Below, one piece after another: positions 8,724-18,052 of a stretch of DNA of 64,000 nucleotides. Position 1 is the first letter of the stretch, and every line of letters begins with the position of its first letter. A model generated the notes under the pieces. It made no database searches and was not told the DNA's origin. It saw only the letters and a program-made list of their open reading frames with translations. Both the position numbers and the translations under genes were made by a program. Source of the stretch: Terriglobia bacterium (lineage in GTDB: Bacteria > Acidobacteriota > Terriglobia > Acidiferrales > UBA7541); contig JAIQGD010000003.1 in NCBI GenBank assembly GCA_020072765.1, positions 1 through 64,000 on the forward strand. The letters are read 5' to 3'.

Positions 8724-9278
8724 ATGAAGTTTCGATTTCTGGCGGGTTCACTGCTGGCCGTAGCGATGCTCGCGCCGTTGCCGGCTGCCTCCCGCGCGCC
8801 GCAACCGGCTCCGCAGCAAAAGACGACTCCTCCGGCCAAGAATGCCGGCGGCCAATCCAGTGCCGCCAAAAGCGCCGCCAAAGAGGAGCAGCCGTATCCC
8901 CAGGTACTCCGGATCACGGCCGAAGAGGTCAAGCGGATGATCGAGCAGAAGGCCGACATCGTGCTGGTGGACACGCGGGATAGCCTCAGCTACGACGACG
9001 GCCATCTCCAGGGCGCCATCAACATCTACTACGATCCGACCGTAGATCCCAGCGAGCGCGAAATGACTCTGGTCGCGCTCCCCATGAACAAGCTCGTCGT
9101 GCTCTACTGCGAGTGCAACAACGAAGAGGATAGCGCCCCGATGATCCTCGAGCTCTGGAAACTCGGCTACGACCACGACAAGGTCAAAGCCTTGCGCGGA
9201 GGCTCGATCCGCTGGCGCGAGCTCGGCTATCCTTTCATCAGCACTCCCACCAATCCCGCCGCGGAAAAGACAAAGTAG
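8724..9278 (+). CDS. exported rhodanese-like protein
   Basis: A 184-aa protein with a cleavable-looking signal peptide (hydrophobic residues 6-20, Ala-Ser-Arg-Ala end) and a Pro/Ala/Lys-rich linker, then a rhodanese domain from about residue 60: VLVDTRDSLSYDDGHLQGAIN and a final RGGSIRWRELGYPF. The active-site loop reads YCECNNEEDSA, so the candidate catalytic Cys129 is followed by an acidic loop instead of the Arg-Ser of classical sulfurtransferases. GAGGTGGAG precedes the ATG. It begins 70 bases after the selenoprotein candidate on the same strand and is probably co-transcribed. It may transfer sulfur or selenium, or only bind; this cannot be decided from the sequence. Confidence 0.82.
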   Translation: MKFRFLAGSLLAVAMLAPLPAASRAPQPAPQQKTTPPAKNAGGQSSAAKSAAKEEQPYPQVLRITAEEVKRMIEQKADIVLVDTRDSLSYDDGHLQGAINIYYDPTVDPSEREMTLVALPMNKLVVLYCECNNEEDSAPMILELWKLGYDHDKVKALRGGSIRWRELGYPFISTPTNPAAEKTK

Positions 9279-9362
9279 CATGCCCGCCGGCCCCATAGTT
9301 CTTGCGTCGGAAAGCGCGCTGAATGACATGAAGCTGTGCCCGCGCCACGGATTCGTCCGCCG

Positions 9363-10406
9363 ATGACCCTGCTCCCCACATCCCTGGTCGGTTCCTATCC
9401 GCAGCCGGATTGGCTGATCGACCGCGAAAAGCTCGGCCACCAGATGCCGCCGCGCGTGCGCGCCGCGGCCCTGTGGCGCGTGGCGCCCGAATGGCTCGAA
9501 CAGGCCCAGGACGACGCCACCCTGCTCGCCATCCGCCACCAGGAACGCGCCGGACTCGACATCCTCACCGACGGCGAGATGCGCCGCGAGAGTTATTCCA
9601 ACCGCTTCGCCACCGCCCTGGACGGCGTGGATCTGGATCGCCCCGGCACCATCGTCAGCCGCAGCGGCGCCTCCGTCTCGGTGCCGCGCGTGGTCGGCAA
9701 AATCCGCCGCAAGCATCCCGTGGAGGTCCGCGATATCCGCTTCCTGCGCGCCAACACGGATCGCCAGGTCAAGATCACCGTGCCCGGCCCCTTCACCATG
9801 TCGCGCCAGGCGCAGAACGATTACTACGCCACCGAAGAAGAAATGGCGCTGGACTACGCCGCGGCCGTCAACGAGGAGATCCGCAATCTATTCGCCGCCG
9901 GCGCGGACGTCGTGCAGATTGATGAGCCCTACATGGAGGCGCAGCCCGACCTGGCGCGCCGCTATGGCCTCGCCGCGCTGCGGCGCGCCCTGGAAGGAGT
10001 TACCGGAACCACCGCCCTGCACATCTGTTTCGGCTACGCCGCCCTGGTCCCCGGCCGTCCGGCGGCCTATTCGTTCCTCGAAAATCTTGCGGATGCGCCC
10101 GTGCGCCAGATCTCGATCGAGACGGCCCAGTGCTCGCTGGATTGTGCGGTGCTCGCGAAGTTGCCCGGAAAAACGATTATTCTCGGCGTGCTCGATCTTT
10201 CCACCCAGCGGGTGGAAACGCCGGAATTGGTGGCGGCGCGGATTCGGCGCGCCCTGCCCTTCGTGAGCCCCGAGCGCCTCGTCGTGGCCCCGGACTGCGG
10301 CATGAAGTACCTGCCCGCCGATGTGGCCTTCGGGAAAATGAAGGCCATGGTCGAAGGCGCGCGTCTCGTGCGCCAGGAATTACAGGGCCGCGCCGCCAGT
10401 CACTGA
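9363..10406 (+). CDS. MetE-like (cobalamin-independent methionine synthase family) protein
   Basis: A 347-aa protein corresponding to the C-terminal catalytic half of MetE. The zinc ligands of that barrel are visible: His220 and Cys222 (LHICFGY), Glu253 (SIETAQ) and Cys312 (DCGMKYLP). The N-terminal half of true MetE is missing, as in the short 'MetE II' proteins often found in catabolic neighbourhoods. ATG at 9363 is preferred to the GTG at 9336, since homologues start just before the S-L-V-G-S-Y-P strand. The role here may be methyl transfer from a methoxylated or methylated substrate, but this is inference from the aromatic-gene context only. Confidence 0.8.
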   Translation: MTLLPTSLVGSYPQPDWLIDREKLGHQMPPRVRAAALWRVAPEWLEQAQDDATLLAIRHQERAGLDILTDGEMRRESYSNRFATALDGVDLDRPGTIVSRSGASVSVPRVVGKIRRKHPVEVRDIRFLRANTDRQVKITVPGPFTMSRQAQNDYYATEEEMALDYAAAVNEEIRNLFAAGADVVQIDEPYMEAQPDLARRYGLAALRRALEGVTGTTALHICFGYAALVPGRPAAYSFLENLADAPVRQISIETAQCSLDCAVLAKLPGKTIILGVLDLSTQRVETPELVAARIRRALPFVSPERLVVAPDCGMKYLPADVAFGKMKAMVEGARLVRQELQGRAASH

Positions 10407-10440
10407 CCGCGCCGCCGCTGCGCCCTCGACCGCCTCTTCC

Positions 10441-11352
10441 TTACCCGCCCCTCTTCGTAATCTGCGATGGATCGGCGCCCACGCGTCCCGAGGCGCGATC
10501 TTGTTGCGCTGCCGTGGCCAGCCGGAAGTCATACCGGATACTGGGCAGCCCCGGCATCGGCGACGCCGGGTCGTTCTGTTTGACCGTGACGACTAGCGGC
10601 TCGCTCACGCCAAACACGGTGTCCGAATCAATATGGTCATCCCCGGCCACATACAGGGCCGTGACCAATTCCTCGTATCCGGGAGCGCCGATCATGAAGT
10701 GAATGTGCGCGGGCCGGTAGCCATGCCGCTTCTGCGCGCGAATCATGTCGCCCACCGGGCCATCCATGGGAATCAGGTAGCCGAGCGGGCAGACCCCGCG
10801 CAGGTAGTAGCGCCCTTCGGCATCGGCGTGAAAACATCCGCGCAAATCCATAATGGACGGATCGTGCTTCTGCAAGTCGTAGTAACCGTTTTCGTCCGTC
10901 TCCCAGACCTGCACCAGCGCGTTGGGAATCCCCTGCCCGGCCGAGTTCACCACCTGGCCGTAATACACGACCTCCGACCCCTTCCCCTGGGAAACAATCG
11001 AGTCCCCCAGCTTCAGCATCGGCGCGTCCTGGCGGTAGAACGGTCCGAGCAGGCTCGACTTGGTGGCGGACTCTTTGATGTGCTTGTCGTGCAGCGCGTT
11101 CACCAGCGCGCTCAGGCCCAGCGTGTCCGAAAGAAGGATGAACTCCTGCCGGTGCGGCGTGCACGTCTGTCCCACCTCCGTCAGAAAGCTGATTCCTTTC
11201 AGCCATTCCTCGGGCTTGAGATCCACTTCCCGCGCGAACGCGTGCAGGTGGCGCACCAGCGCGGCCATGACTTCCTTCAGCCGCGGATCGGGTGTGGGCG
11301 CCATCTGCTCCAGCACCGCCTCCGTGATCGTGTTCTCGTCAATGACTCTCAT
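10441..11352 (-). CDS. intradiol ring-cleavage dioxygenase (hydroxyquinol/catechol 1,2-dioxygenase-like)
   Basis: A 303-aa non-heme Fe(III) dioxygenase that opens catecholic rings between the hydroxyls. An N-terminal dioxygenase helical domain occupies about residues 20-100. The catalytic beta domain shows the Fe ligands: a Tyr in NGYYDLQ (157/158), Tyr192 (LGYLIP), His216 and His218 (RPAHIH), with the usual Arg213 just before. The start at 11352 has GGAGGG 5 bases upstream. Its length and N-terminal domain fit hydroxyquinol or catechol 1,2-dioxygenases better than protocatechuate 3,4-dioxygenase. The product would feed a 3-oxoadipate route, in line with the CoA-transferase at 62-1399. Confidence 0.87.
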   Translation of the reverse strand: MRVIDENTITEAVLEQMAPTPDPRLKEVMAALVRHLHAFAREVDLKPEEWLKGISFLTEVGQTCTPHRQEFILLSDTLGLSALVNALHDKHIKESATKSSLLGPFYRQDAPMLKLGDSIVSQGKGSEVVYYGQVVNSAGQGIPNALVQVWETDENGYYDLQKHDPSIMDLRGCFHADAEGRYYLRGVCPLGYLIPMDGPVGDMIRAQKRHGYRPAHIHFMIGAPGYEELVTALYVAGDDHIDSDTVFGVSEPLVVTVKQNDPASPMPGLPSIRYDFRLATAAQQDRASGRVGADPSQITKRGG

Positions 11353-11485
11353 TGTCCCTCCCTGGCTCGCGGCCCTCGGCCCGGATCGCCGTCCAGCCCC
11401 GGTCTTGCACATAAACGCGCCCGCCATCATAGCCGCTTCGGAGAAATCGCGCTCTTCGTTTTTCCGCGCCGCATGCCTATTCTGT

Positions 11486-11884
11486 TCACCCTATCGCACG
11501 CTTCGCGCGCATCATGCCCCCGCACCACGCCGCCGGCACAATCAGCGCGATCCCCACAATCCAGGACCACAGCGGCGCGTGGCCGGGAAGCGAGATCATC
11601 ACCCCGATGGTCATGGCCGCTTCGATCGCGCCCATGATTACTGCATGCCGCACCGGGGCGCGACGCGCCAGCCAGGCCGTGACGTACCCGCCGGCCGCCA
11701 CGCACAACATCGTGTAGGCCGTCATGAACAGCTTCGCGGCTACATTGTGATTCATCGCCGCCTCATTGGGCAGCGCGCCCGGAAACATGCGCATCAGCAA
11801 CGGATTGGCCACCGCCTCGATCGCAAACGACGTCACCGTCAGCACCACAAGCCCCGCCAGCACCGCCAGCACGCTCCGCATCAT
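11486..11884 (-). CDS. small integral membrane protein, unknown function
   Basis: A 132-aa protein with four hydrophobic segments (about residues 3-25, 50-72, 80-99 and 105-122) separated by short charged loops (WLARRAPVRH, MMRAKRAIG at the C-terminus). AAGGAGG lies 6 bases before the first ATG of a Met-Met start. I do not recognise a functional family; similar four-helix proteins are common in Acidobacteriota as hypothetical genes. It sits 54 bases downstream of the GH3 gene on the same strand and may be the last gene of that transcript. Confidence 0.65.
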   Translation of the reverse strand: MMRSVLAVLAGLVVLTVTSFAIEAVANPLLMRMFPGALPNEAAMNHNVAAKLFMTAYTMLCVAAGGYVTAWLARRAPVRHAVIMGAIEAAMTIGVMISLPGHAPLWSWIVGIALIVPAAWCGGMMRAKRAIG

Positions 11885-11938
11885 AATCGGCCTCCTTGGG
11901 CCACGGTATCCGCTGACCTATGCTCCTTACATACCTGC

Positions 11939-14614
11939 CTACTTCATCCCCTTTTCTCCATGGGCAGACGCATGTCCACGCGATGAAACAAGCCCCGTTT
12001 GGGCCTCCAACTCTGAGGGCTTCATCGTAATGGCGGCCTGGAGCTCAATCTGCTCCACCGAATGGCCCGCGAAGATCGTGAACTCGCCCGCGTCCACACG
12101 CCACGCATGCGCGCCGGTGTCGTAGTAGGAAAAGGCGCGGCGGTCCAGCGGAATCCTCACCCGCTGCGTCGCTCCGGCGCGCAGATTTACTCTCGCAAAG
12201 CCTTTCAATTCCTTCGCCGGACGCGGCACCCGGGGATGCGATTCGCCCACATAGATCTGCGCGACCTCCGCGCCGTCGCGGCTTCCGCTGTTCGTCACGT
12301 CGAACGACACCTCGTAACCCAGACGCGGATTGCGCGAGTCCGCGCCCGTGGGTCCGCCCACGCGACGCACCGACAAGTTGCGATATCGAAAGGTCGTGTA
12401 GGAAAGCCCATAGCCGAACGGAAACAGCGGTTTCACCCCGCTCCGCTCGTATCCTCGATAGCCCGCGAACACTCCCTCTTTGTACACCACGCGCGGGCTG
12501 CCCGCCTCCGGGTAGTAGCTGTCGTGCACCGGATTGTCTTCCCAGCGGCGCTCGAAACTCACCGGCAATCGGCCGGAAGGATTGGCGTCTCCGAACACGA
12601 TTTGCGCCAGCGCCGTGCCGCCTTCCTGGCCGGGATACCAGACCTGCAACAACGCCGGGACGCGATCGATCCAGCCGTTCATATCGACCCCGCCGCCGGC
12701 GATAATCGCCACGATCGTATGCTTGTTGAGGGCGGCCATTTTCTGGATCAGTTCATCTTGCCCCGGCGGCAGCCGGAAGGTGCGATCGGCGCCTTCGCTC
12801 TCGGTGGCCGTGTCGAAACCCACCACCACCACGACCGCTTCCGCCGACGACGCCAGTTTTTCCGCCGCCGCATCCACGTACGAACCCCGGCGCACCATGC
12901 CGAACCGCAGCCTCATGCCCAGCCAGCCGGCCTTCCCGCGATGTTCCACCACGACTTTATGCGCTCCGGCATCCAGCGTGAGCGTCGTGAAGTCCGCGAG
13001 CGCTCGCGCGACACTCCAATCGTCGAGCACCAGCTTCCCATCCACGTACACCCGGGAATAGCCGCCCGCTTCGCCCGTGGACTGCACAAACAGATCGTAT
13101 GCATCGCGAGCCGGTGCGGTGTAGTAACCCGTCCAGCGAGCCGACGACGCATCCGCCGGATAGGGCGGCACAGGGCCGCCGGACTCCGCCGCCGAACCCG
13201 CGCCGAACGCGATGTGCTTCTCGGTGCGCCGGAGGACCGGCTCGCCCATCAAATCTTCGCTGGAAAAATACTCCGCCAGGAGCCCGGAACTGCCTCCCGC
13301 CTCGGCGGTCGAAAAATTCGTGTTCTCCGCTAGCTCGCTCAACTCCGGGATTCCGCGATGGTAGTAGGTGCGCGCGGCCGGCCCGAGCTCGTTGGCCATG
13401 CCTTCCAGAACGCTGACCGCGGCAAACGGCCGCACCCCCGCGCTGCCGCCTCCCACGGGAACCGCGGGATAGGCGTCGGGCCCGATCACCGCGATCGACA
13501 TGAGCTTGTGTTTGTCGAGGGGCAGCAAGTTGGCCTCGTTCTTCAGGAGCACCATGCCTTCCCGCGCAGCCTCCAGTGCCACCGCGCGACCCTGCACGTT
13601 ATACCGGGGGACGGACAAATCCGTCTGATCGCGGTCCAGCCAGTGGGACTCGACGGCCAGGCGCAGAATGCGGCGCACCTTATCGTCGATCGCCGCCACC
13701 GGCACCTTGCCGTCCCGCACCGCAGCAAGCAGAACCTCGCGGTTCATGATCGCCCCGGAAGGCATTTCCAGATCGAGTCCACTATTGGCCGCGGCCACTC
13801 CGTCGTAGGTGGCAAACCAATCGGACATCAGCACGCCCGCGAATCCCCATTCCTTCTTGAGAATTTCAGAGTTGAGCAGGGAGTTCTGCGTCAGGTGGGT
13901 CCCGTTGACAAGATTGTAGGAGTCCATCACCGCGCCCACGTGCGCCTCCTTCACCGCAGCTTCGAACGCGGGCAGATAGATTTCGCGCAGCGTGCGTTCG
14001 TCGATGATCGAATCGGTATTGTGGCGGTCGAATTCCGAGTTGTTGGCCATGAAATGCTTGGCCGTCGCGCTCACGCCCTGGCTCTGCACGCCCTGGATGT
14101 AACCGACGGCCATGCGCGACGCCAGGAAGGGATCTTCCCCGAAATATTCGAAGTTTCGGCCGTTCATCGGCGCCCGGTAGATGTTCAGGCCCGGCCCCAG
14201 CAGAAAATGGACGCCCTTTGCGCGTGCGTCCCGCCCGATTTCCCTGCCCACGCGTTCGGCGAGCGCCGCATCCCACGTGGCGGCAAGATTGATCCCCGCC
14301 GCCATCGCGGTCGCCGGACCGGAATTGCGCACGCCTATCGGGCCGTCCGCCATCCTCAAGCGCGGCACCCCGGCCGCCGGAATGCCGCGAACGAAAAATC
14401 CATCCACGCCACCGAGAAAATCAATCTTCTCCTCCAGCGTCATCCCGCTCAGAATCGCTTCCACGCGCCGCTCGTTGCTCGATGCTACCCGCGGTCCGGA
14501 GTAGAGCGCCGCCGGAACGCCGGCCAGAAGCAGCAGCAGCGACAAGCACGCGAAAGCGCCCCGCCAGCGTCGTCGTGCCGTTCCCCAAAACATCCTGCGT
14601 GACCGATCGTTCAT
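11939..14614 (-). CDS. glycoside hydrolase family 3 beta-glucosidase with PA14 insert
   Basis: An 891-aa exported GH3 enzyme that removes terminal beta-linked sugars. The N-terminus has a basic stretch and one hydrophobic segment (signal peptide or anchor). The (alpha/beta)8 domain includes GVHFLLGPGLNIYR, KHFMANNSE (substrate-binding Lys-His) and the nucleophile Asp265 in VLMSDWFATYDG. A PA14-like domain is inserted at about residues 430-600 (LLAEYFSSEDLMGEP onward), and the C-terminus is a fibronectin-III-like domain (FDVTNSGSRDGAEVAQIYV). The start at 14614 has AGGAGAG upstream. It follows a FucP-type permease by 70 bases, so hydrolysis outside the cytoplasm and uptake of the released sugar are probably coupled. 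Confidence 0.92.
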   Translation of the reverse strand: MNDRSRRMFWGTARRRWRGAFACLSLLLLLAGVPAALYSGPRVASSNERRVEAILSGMTLEEKIDFLGGVDGFFVRGIPAAGVPRLRMADGPIGVRNSGPATAMAAGINLAATWDAALAERVGREIGRDARAKGVHFLLGPGLNIYRAPMNGRNFEYFGEDPFLASRMAVGYIQGVQSQGVSATAKHFMANNSEFDRHNTDSIIDERTLREIYLPAFEAAVKEAHVGAVMDSYNLVNGTHLTQNSLLNSEILKKEWGFAGVLMSDWFATYDGVAAANSGLDLEMPSGAIMNREVLLAAVRDGKVPVAAIDDKVRRILRLAVESHWLDRDQTDLSVPRYNVQGRAVALEAAREGMVLLKNEANLLPLDKHKLMSIAVIGPDAYPAVPVGGGSAGVRPFAAVSVLEGMANELGPAARTYYHRGIPELSELAENTNFSTAEAGGSSGLLAEYFSSEDLMGEPVLRRTEKHIAFGAGSAAESGGPVPPYPADASSARWTGYYTAPARDAYDLFVQSTGEAGGYSRVYVDGKLVLDDWSVARALADFTTLTLDAGAHKVVVEHRGKAGWLGMRLRFGMVRRGSYVDAAAEKLASSAEAVVVVVGFDTATESEGADRTFRLPPGQDELIQKMAALNKHTIVAIIAGGGVDMNGWIDRVPALLQVWYPGQEGGTALAQIVFGDANPSGRLPVSFERRWEDNPVHDSYYPEAGSPRVVYKEGVFAGYRGYERSGVKPLFPFGYGLSYTTFRYRNLSVRRVGGPTGADSRNPRLGYEVSFDVTNSGSRDGAEVAQIYVGESHPRVPRPAKELKGFARVNLRAGATQRVRIPLDRRAFSYYDTGAHAWRVDAGEFTIFAGHSVEQIELQAAITMKPSELEAQTGLVSSRGHASAHGEKGMK

Positions 14615-14684
14615 CGGCTCTCCTCGATTGCGGATTCTCACCGCCCGGCCAAGGTCGAACATCGAAGCCCGCATCTCCCATGCA

Positions 14685-16001
14685 TCATGTGGCGGCAACG
14701 CGCTGTGAACCTCTCACGGCGTAATAAAGAATGTACACATAGCAGATCACAGGCAGAATGAAGGCGTGCTGAATTCCGATGTGGTCGGCCAGCACTCCCT
14801 GGACCACCGGAATGATCGCCCCTCCCACAATCGCCATCACCAATACGCCGGAACCATCTCCGGTCAAGGGCCCCAGCCCCGCCACGCCCAAGGCGAAAAT
14901 GCTCGGAAACATCACCGAATTACAGAACCCCACCAGAATAATGCTCCACATCGCCACCGGCCCGGCGCTCACCATGGAAATCGCCACCAGCAGACCTGCC
15001 CCGATGGCGGCGGCTCCCAGGACCGTCCCGGTGCGCACTCTCTGCAATACCCCCGAGCCGATGAATCGCCCCAGCATGGCGCCGCCCCAATACAAAGATA
15101 CGAAACGCGCCGCGATATTCGGAGAAATGTTGCCGATCGTGGGCAGCCCGAAGTAGTTGACGAGAAAGCTGCCGATGGCCACTTCCGCGCCGACATACAC
15201 GAAAATTCCCACCGCGCCCAGCACCAGATGGCGCTGCCGCCAGACGCTGGCCCCTCCGTCCGGCAGGGCACCGCTCCCGCGCTTCACCGCGTCGGGAATC
15301 GCCGGCAGTTTCATCGCGGCGATGAAGATCCCGAGCAGCACCAGCGCAAGGCTCAGCCCCAGGTAAGGAAGCTTGACCGATGCCGCCTCGTGCAGCCGGT
15401 AGGCGTGCAGCGCCTGCGCCGACATCTGCCGCATTTCCTCGACGCTTTTCGGCGCCGCGCTCAAAATGAACAGGCTTCCAAAGTAGGGCGCCGCCGTGGT
15501 TCCCAGCGAGTTGAACGCCTGCGTCAGATTCAGGCGGCTGGAGGCCGTCTTCCCCGGCCCCAGCGCGGTGACGTAGGGATTCGCGGCCACCTGCAGGGCC
15601 GTGATGCCCGTGGCGAGAATCATCAGCGCCGCCAGAAACAGGGGAAACGAAGGCACTCTCGCCGCCGGCACAAAGAGCAATGCGCCGATCCCCATCGTGA
15701 ACAACCCGGCCACCATGGTCCGTTTGTATCCGATGCGGTCGATCAGCTTCCCGGCCGGAATCGAAAAAATAAAATACGCGGAGAAAAACGAGAATTGGAT
15801 CAGCATGACCTCCGCATAGCGGAGGTCAAAAATCGATTTAAGATGTGGGACCAGGATGTCGTTCAAGCAGGTAAGAAATCCCCACATGAAAAACAACGTG
15901 GTAACGGTCGACAACGCGCCGCGGTGGCTTGTGGCCTCCGGGTTTGCAGCCACTGCGGCAGGATTCGCTGAGATCTCTTTGGGCATCGCAGTTTGAGCCA
16001 C
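14685..16001 (-). CDS. sugar MFS permease, FucP/GluP (fucose/glucose-galactose:H+) type
   Basis: A 438-aa, 12-helix carrier with the hallmark FFMWGFLTCLNDILVPHLK segment in helix 1 and AGKLIDRIGYKR in loop 2-3, both diagnostic of the fucose:H+ symporter family. ALQVAANPYVTALGP in helix 4 is also typical. The first gene of the minus-strand unit permease-GH3-small membrane protein, it starts 59 bases from the divergent hicB-like gene. It probably imports the hexose released by the GH3 enzyme; the exact sugar is not predictable. Confidence 0.9.
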   Translation of the reverse strand: MAQTAMPKEISANPAAVAANPEATSHRGALSTVTTLFFMWGFLTCLNDILVPHLKSIFDLRYAEVMLIQFSFFSAYFIFSIPAGKLIDRIGYKRTMVAGLFTMGIGALLFVPAARVPSFPLFLAALMILATGITALQVAANPYVTALGPGKTASSRLNLTQAFNSLGTTAAPYFGSLFILSAAPKSVEEMRQMSAQALHAYRLHEAASVKLPYLGLSLALVLLGIFIAAMKLPAIPDAVKRGSGALPDGGASVWRQRHLVLGAVGIFVYVGAEVAIGSFLVNYFGLPTIGNISPNIAARFVSLYWGGAMLGRFIGSGVLQRVRTGTVLGAAAIGAGLLVAISMVSAGPVAMWSIILVGFCNSVMFPSIFALGVAGLGPLTGDGSGVLVMAIVGGAIIPVVQGVLADHIGIQHAFILPVICYVYILYYAVRGSQRVAAT

Positions 16002-16059
16002 GCGGCCGGCATCTTACATTGGATTGCTCACAGCCGGTAGCAATTGGTAGTGTATAGGC

Positions 16060-16272
16060 GTGCTGTTCCACGTCACGCTTACCAAGGCCGAAGACGGTTG
16101 GGTCGTTGCGGAATGCCCGGCCTTGCCCGGTTGCGTCTCTCAGGGGAAGGACGATCATGAGGCGCTCGTCAACATTAAGGTAGCCATAGCTGCCTGGCTA
16201 TGGGCCGAAGACCAAAAGGCTATGGCGCAGGCCCCCAGGGCCAGCGCGAAATCCTTGTCACCGTCTAACTGA
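16060..16272 (+). CDS. orphan HicB-like antitoxin domain protein
   Basis: A 70-aa protein matching the HicB fold: beta-strand LFHVTLTKAEDGWVVAECPALPGCVSQG, then a helix EALVNIKVAIAAWLW. HicB proteins neutralise the HicA mRNA interferase and often bind their own promoter through a C-terminal DNA-binding domain. Here only the partial RNase-H-like domain is present, without a ribbon-helix-helix. The start GTG at 16060 has no clear ribosome site, so the true start is uncertain. The stop is directly followed by a short hicA-like remnant (16273-16353), so this is probably the survivor of a broken toxin-antitoxin pair. Confidence 0.65.
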   Translation: MLFHVTLTKAEDGWVVAECPALPGCVSQGKDDHEALVNIKVAIAAWLWAEDQKAMAQAPRASAKSLSPSN

Positions 16273-16353
16273 GTGGTCCCGCTAGCCAACATCTCCGGCA
16301 AGGAAGCGGCCAAGGCCTTCGAGCGAACTCAGCGCCAGGCGCGCGCCGCTCGG
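16273..16353 (+). pseudogene. 5' remnant of a hicA-like toxin gene
   Basis: Immediately after the hicB-like stop, a GTG begins the reading VVPLANISGKEAAKAFER, which resembles the start of HicA toxins (P-x-x-SG+E-x-x-K-A-x-E+). After about 27 codons the resemblance ends; the expected Gly-Ser-His region carrying the catalytic histidine is missing. The frame then runs into the antisense 3' end of the flavoenzyme gene at 16361. The zero-base junction with the hicB-like gene fits a former operon. The match is short, so this is a tentative call. Confidence 0.45.
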
Positions 16354-16360
16354 GCGCTTC

Positions 16361-17941
16361 TTACGCTTTTGCTTTTCTCAGGCGCTTGGGCCACACACCG
16401 GATTTCCCCGGAGAAAGAATTCCGTTGGGATCGACCGCGTCCTTCAACGTTTCGTGCAGGCGCCGCAGCGCGTGATCGTTGAACGAGTAGACGTCCACGA
16501 CATCGTCCATGAACGCGGTGTGCGTGCGATACTCGCCCCAGCCGCGTTCCGCGGCGGCCTTCACCAGCCTGCGGAAAATCGCGCGGCTCTTCTTGTTCCG
16601 TTCGACGTCGTGCTCGATGGGGATCCAGTAGAGGATCACCAGCGCCCGCGCGAAGAACGAAAACAAAGGGACTCCCGGAGGCGCGTCGCTGGGCGAGCCC
16701 AGCTCCCGGTAGGCCTCGTCCAACACGGCATGGGCCTCCAGCACGCCTTCGCCGGTCATGGGGATGATGGGCGAAAAATCCATGTGCCCGTAGCTGTTCG
16801 GGCCTCCGTTATTGAATACGCCTAAACTGGGCACGCCCAGCGGGACGGTATCGGGGATCTTCGCCAGTTGCTCGGCGTTCAGCGGGAAACGGTGCGATTC
16901 CACCTCGCTGAAGTGGACGCCGGGAATGGAGGAGAATTTTTCCTTGGCGTACTCCCACTGCGCCGCCACCACCTTGGCCGGGCCGTAGAAGGGCAGATTG
17001 ATACTCCAGTAGCCCATGCCCCTTTGCGCCAGATAATCTTCCACGGCGGCATGGGCGCCGCTCAGCCGCAAAGCCGCCAACTGCGGATCGGGAGGCGCGA
17101 AACTGGGCATGTCGACGATGCTGGTGGTGCCTTGCACTACGCCAGAATTCACCAAATGCGCGAACGTCTCCACCAAGGCGTGCACATCGTCACGCTTCGG
17201 GACGGTGACGTTGCCGCACAAATAGGCCTCCGGTTCCGGATAGAGCCAGAAGCCCATCTTCGTCACCACGCCGAAGTTGGATTGCGAGAAAATGCCATCC
17301 ACGTAGGGGCCGAATCCGTACTTGTACTGCTGCCAGGTTTCCGCGTTGGGAAGCGCGCCCATCCCGGTGCGCACCACCTCGCCATTGGCCAGCACCACTT
17401 CCATGCCGCAATGCGCGTCGAAGTGGTCGTGCATGGGCGTGAAGCCGGCCCCGCGCTCCAGCGCGTTGCCGACCAGACTTCCCCAGCCCGGATCGGGCGG
17501 GTCGATCCACACTTTGAGGCCCTTCTCTTGAATGTACCGGTAGAGATCGAAGTAGCTCACGCCGGGCTCGACCAGCGCATAGTGATTCTTTTCGTTGACC
17601 TCCAGAATCCGGTTCATGCGCTTGAGATCCAGCACCACGCTGCCCGAAAGCAGCGGCGCCGTACTGCCGTAGCCGAGGTTCTTGCCGGTGGAGATGGTCC
17701 ACAGAGGAATCTGGAACGTGTTGGCGATCCGCACCACCCTCTGCACCTGCTCGACGCTATCCGGCGCGACCGCGGCCGACGGAATCCGCTCTTCCGCTTC
17801 ATGCCAGAAGGGCGAATAAGAGTCGCGATACAGATCCACGTCCTCTTCGCTCGAAAACACCCACTCCTTGCCCACGACTTCTTCAAACTGTCGGAGGGCG
17901 TCGGCAAAATCCTTCGGACTCACACCCGGCGGAACTCTCAT
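16361..17941 (-). CDS. FAD-linked oxidase of the vanillyl-alcohol oxidase/4-cresol dehydrogenase family
   Basis: A 526-aa flavoenzyme that would oxidise a para-substituted phenol at the benzylic position. The FAD-binding PCMH domain covers about residues 50-230 (PDSVEQVQRVVRIAN, STGKNLGYGSTAPL). The signature GMGALPNAETWQQYKYGFGP-YVDGIFSQSNFGVVTKMG closely follows 4-cresol dehydrogenase (PchF) and vanillyl-alcohol oxidase. The C-terminal cap ends in GILSPGKSGVW, where the family ends. The start at 17941 has GAGGAG upstream. No cytochrome subunit gene lies next to it, so an oxidase or a dehydrogenase with a separate acceptor is possible. Lignin-type phenols are the likely substrates by family. 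Confidence 0.86.
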   Translation of the reverse strand: MRVPPGVSPKDFADALRQFEEVVGKEWVFSSEEDVDLYRDSYSPFWHEAEERIPSAAVAPDSVEQVQRVVRIANTFQIPLWTISTGKNLGYGSTAPLLSGSVVLDLKRMNRILEVNEKNHYALVEPGVSYFDLYRYIQEKGLKVWIDPPDPGWGSLVGNALERGAGFTPMHDHFDAHCGMEVVLANGEVVRTGMGALPNAETWQQYKYGFGPYVDGIFSQSNFGVVTKMGFWLYPEPEAYLCGNVTVPKRDDVHALVETFAHLVNSGVVQGTTSIVDMPSFAPPDPQLAALRLSGAHAAVEDYLAQRGMGYWSINLPFYGPAKVVAAQWEYAKEKFSSIPGVHFSEVESHRFPLNAEQLAKIPDTVPLGVPSLGVFNNGGPNSYGHMDFSPIIPMTGEGVLEAHAVLDEAYRELGSPSDAPPGVPLFSFFARALVILYWIPIEHDVERNKKSRAIFRRLVKAAAERGWGEYRTHTAFMDDVVDVYSFNDHALRRLHETLKDAVDPNGILSPGKSGVWPKRLRKAKA

Positions 17942-18052
17942 CCCCTGCTCCTCGCTCTCTCTTGGAATGCTTACGTCGTGCGATGCTTTACGCGCGACTG
18001 ACCGGCGCAAGTACCCAAAAAATCAGCTCGTCCGGGTCGCTCCGGTGTCTGG

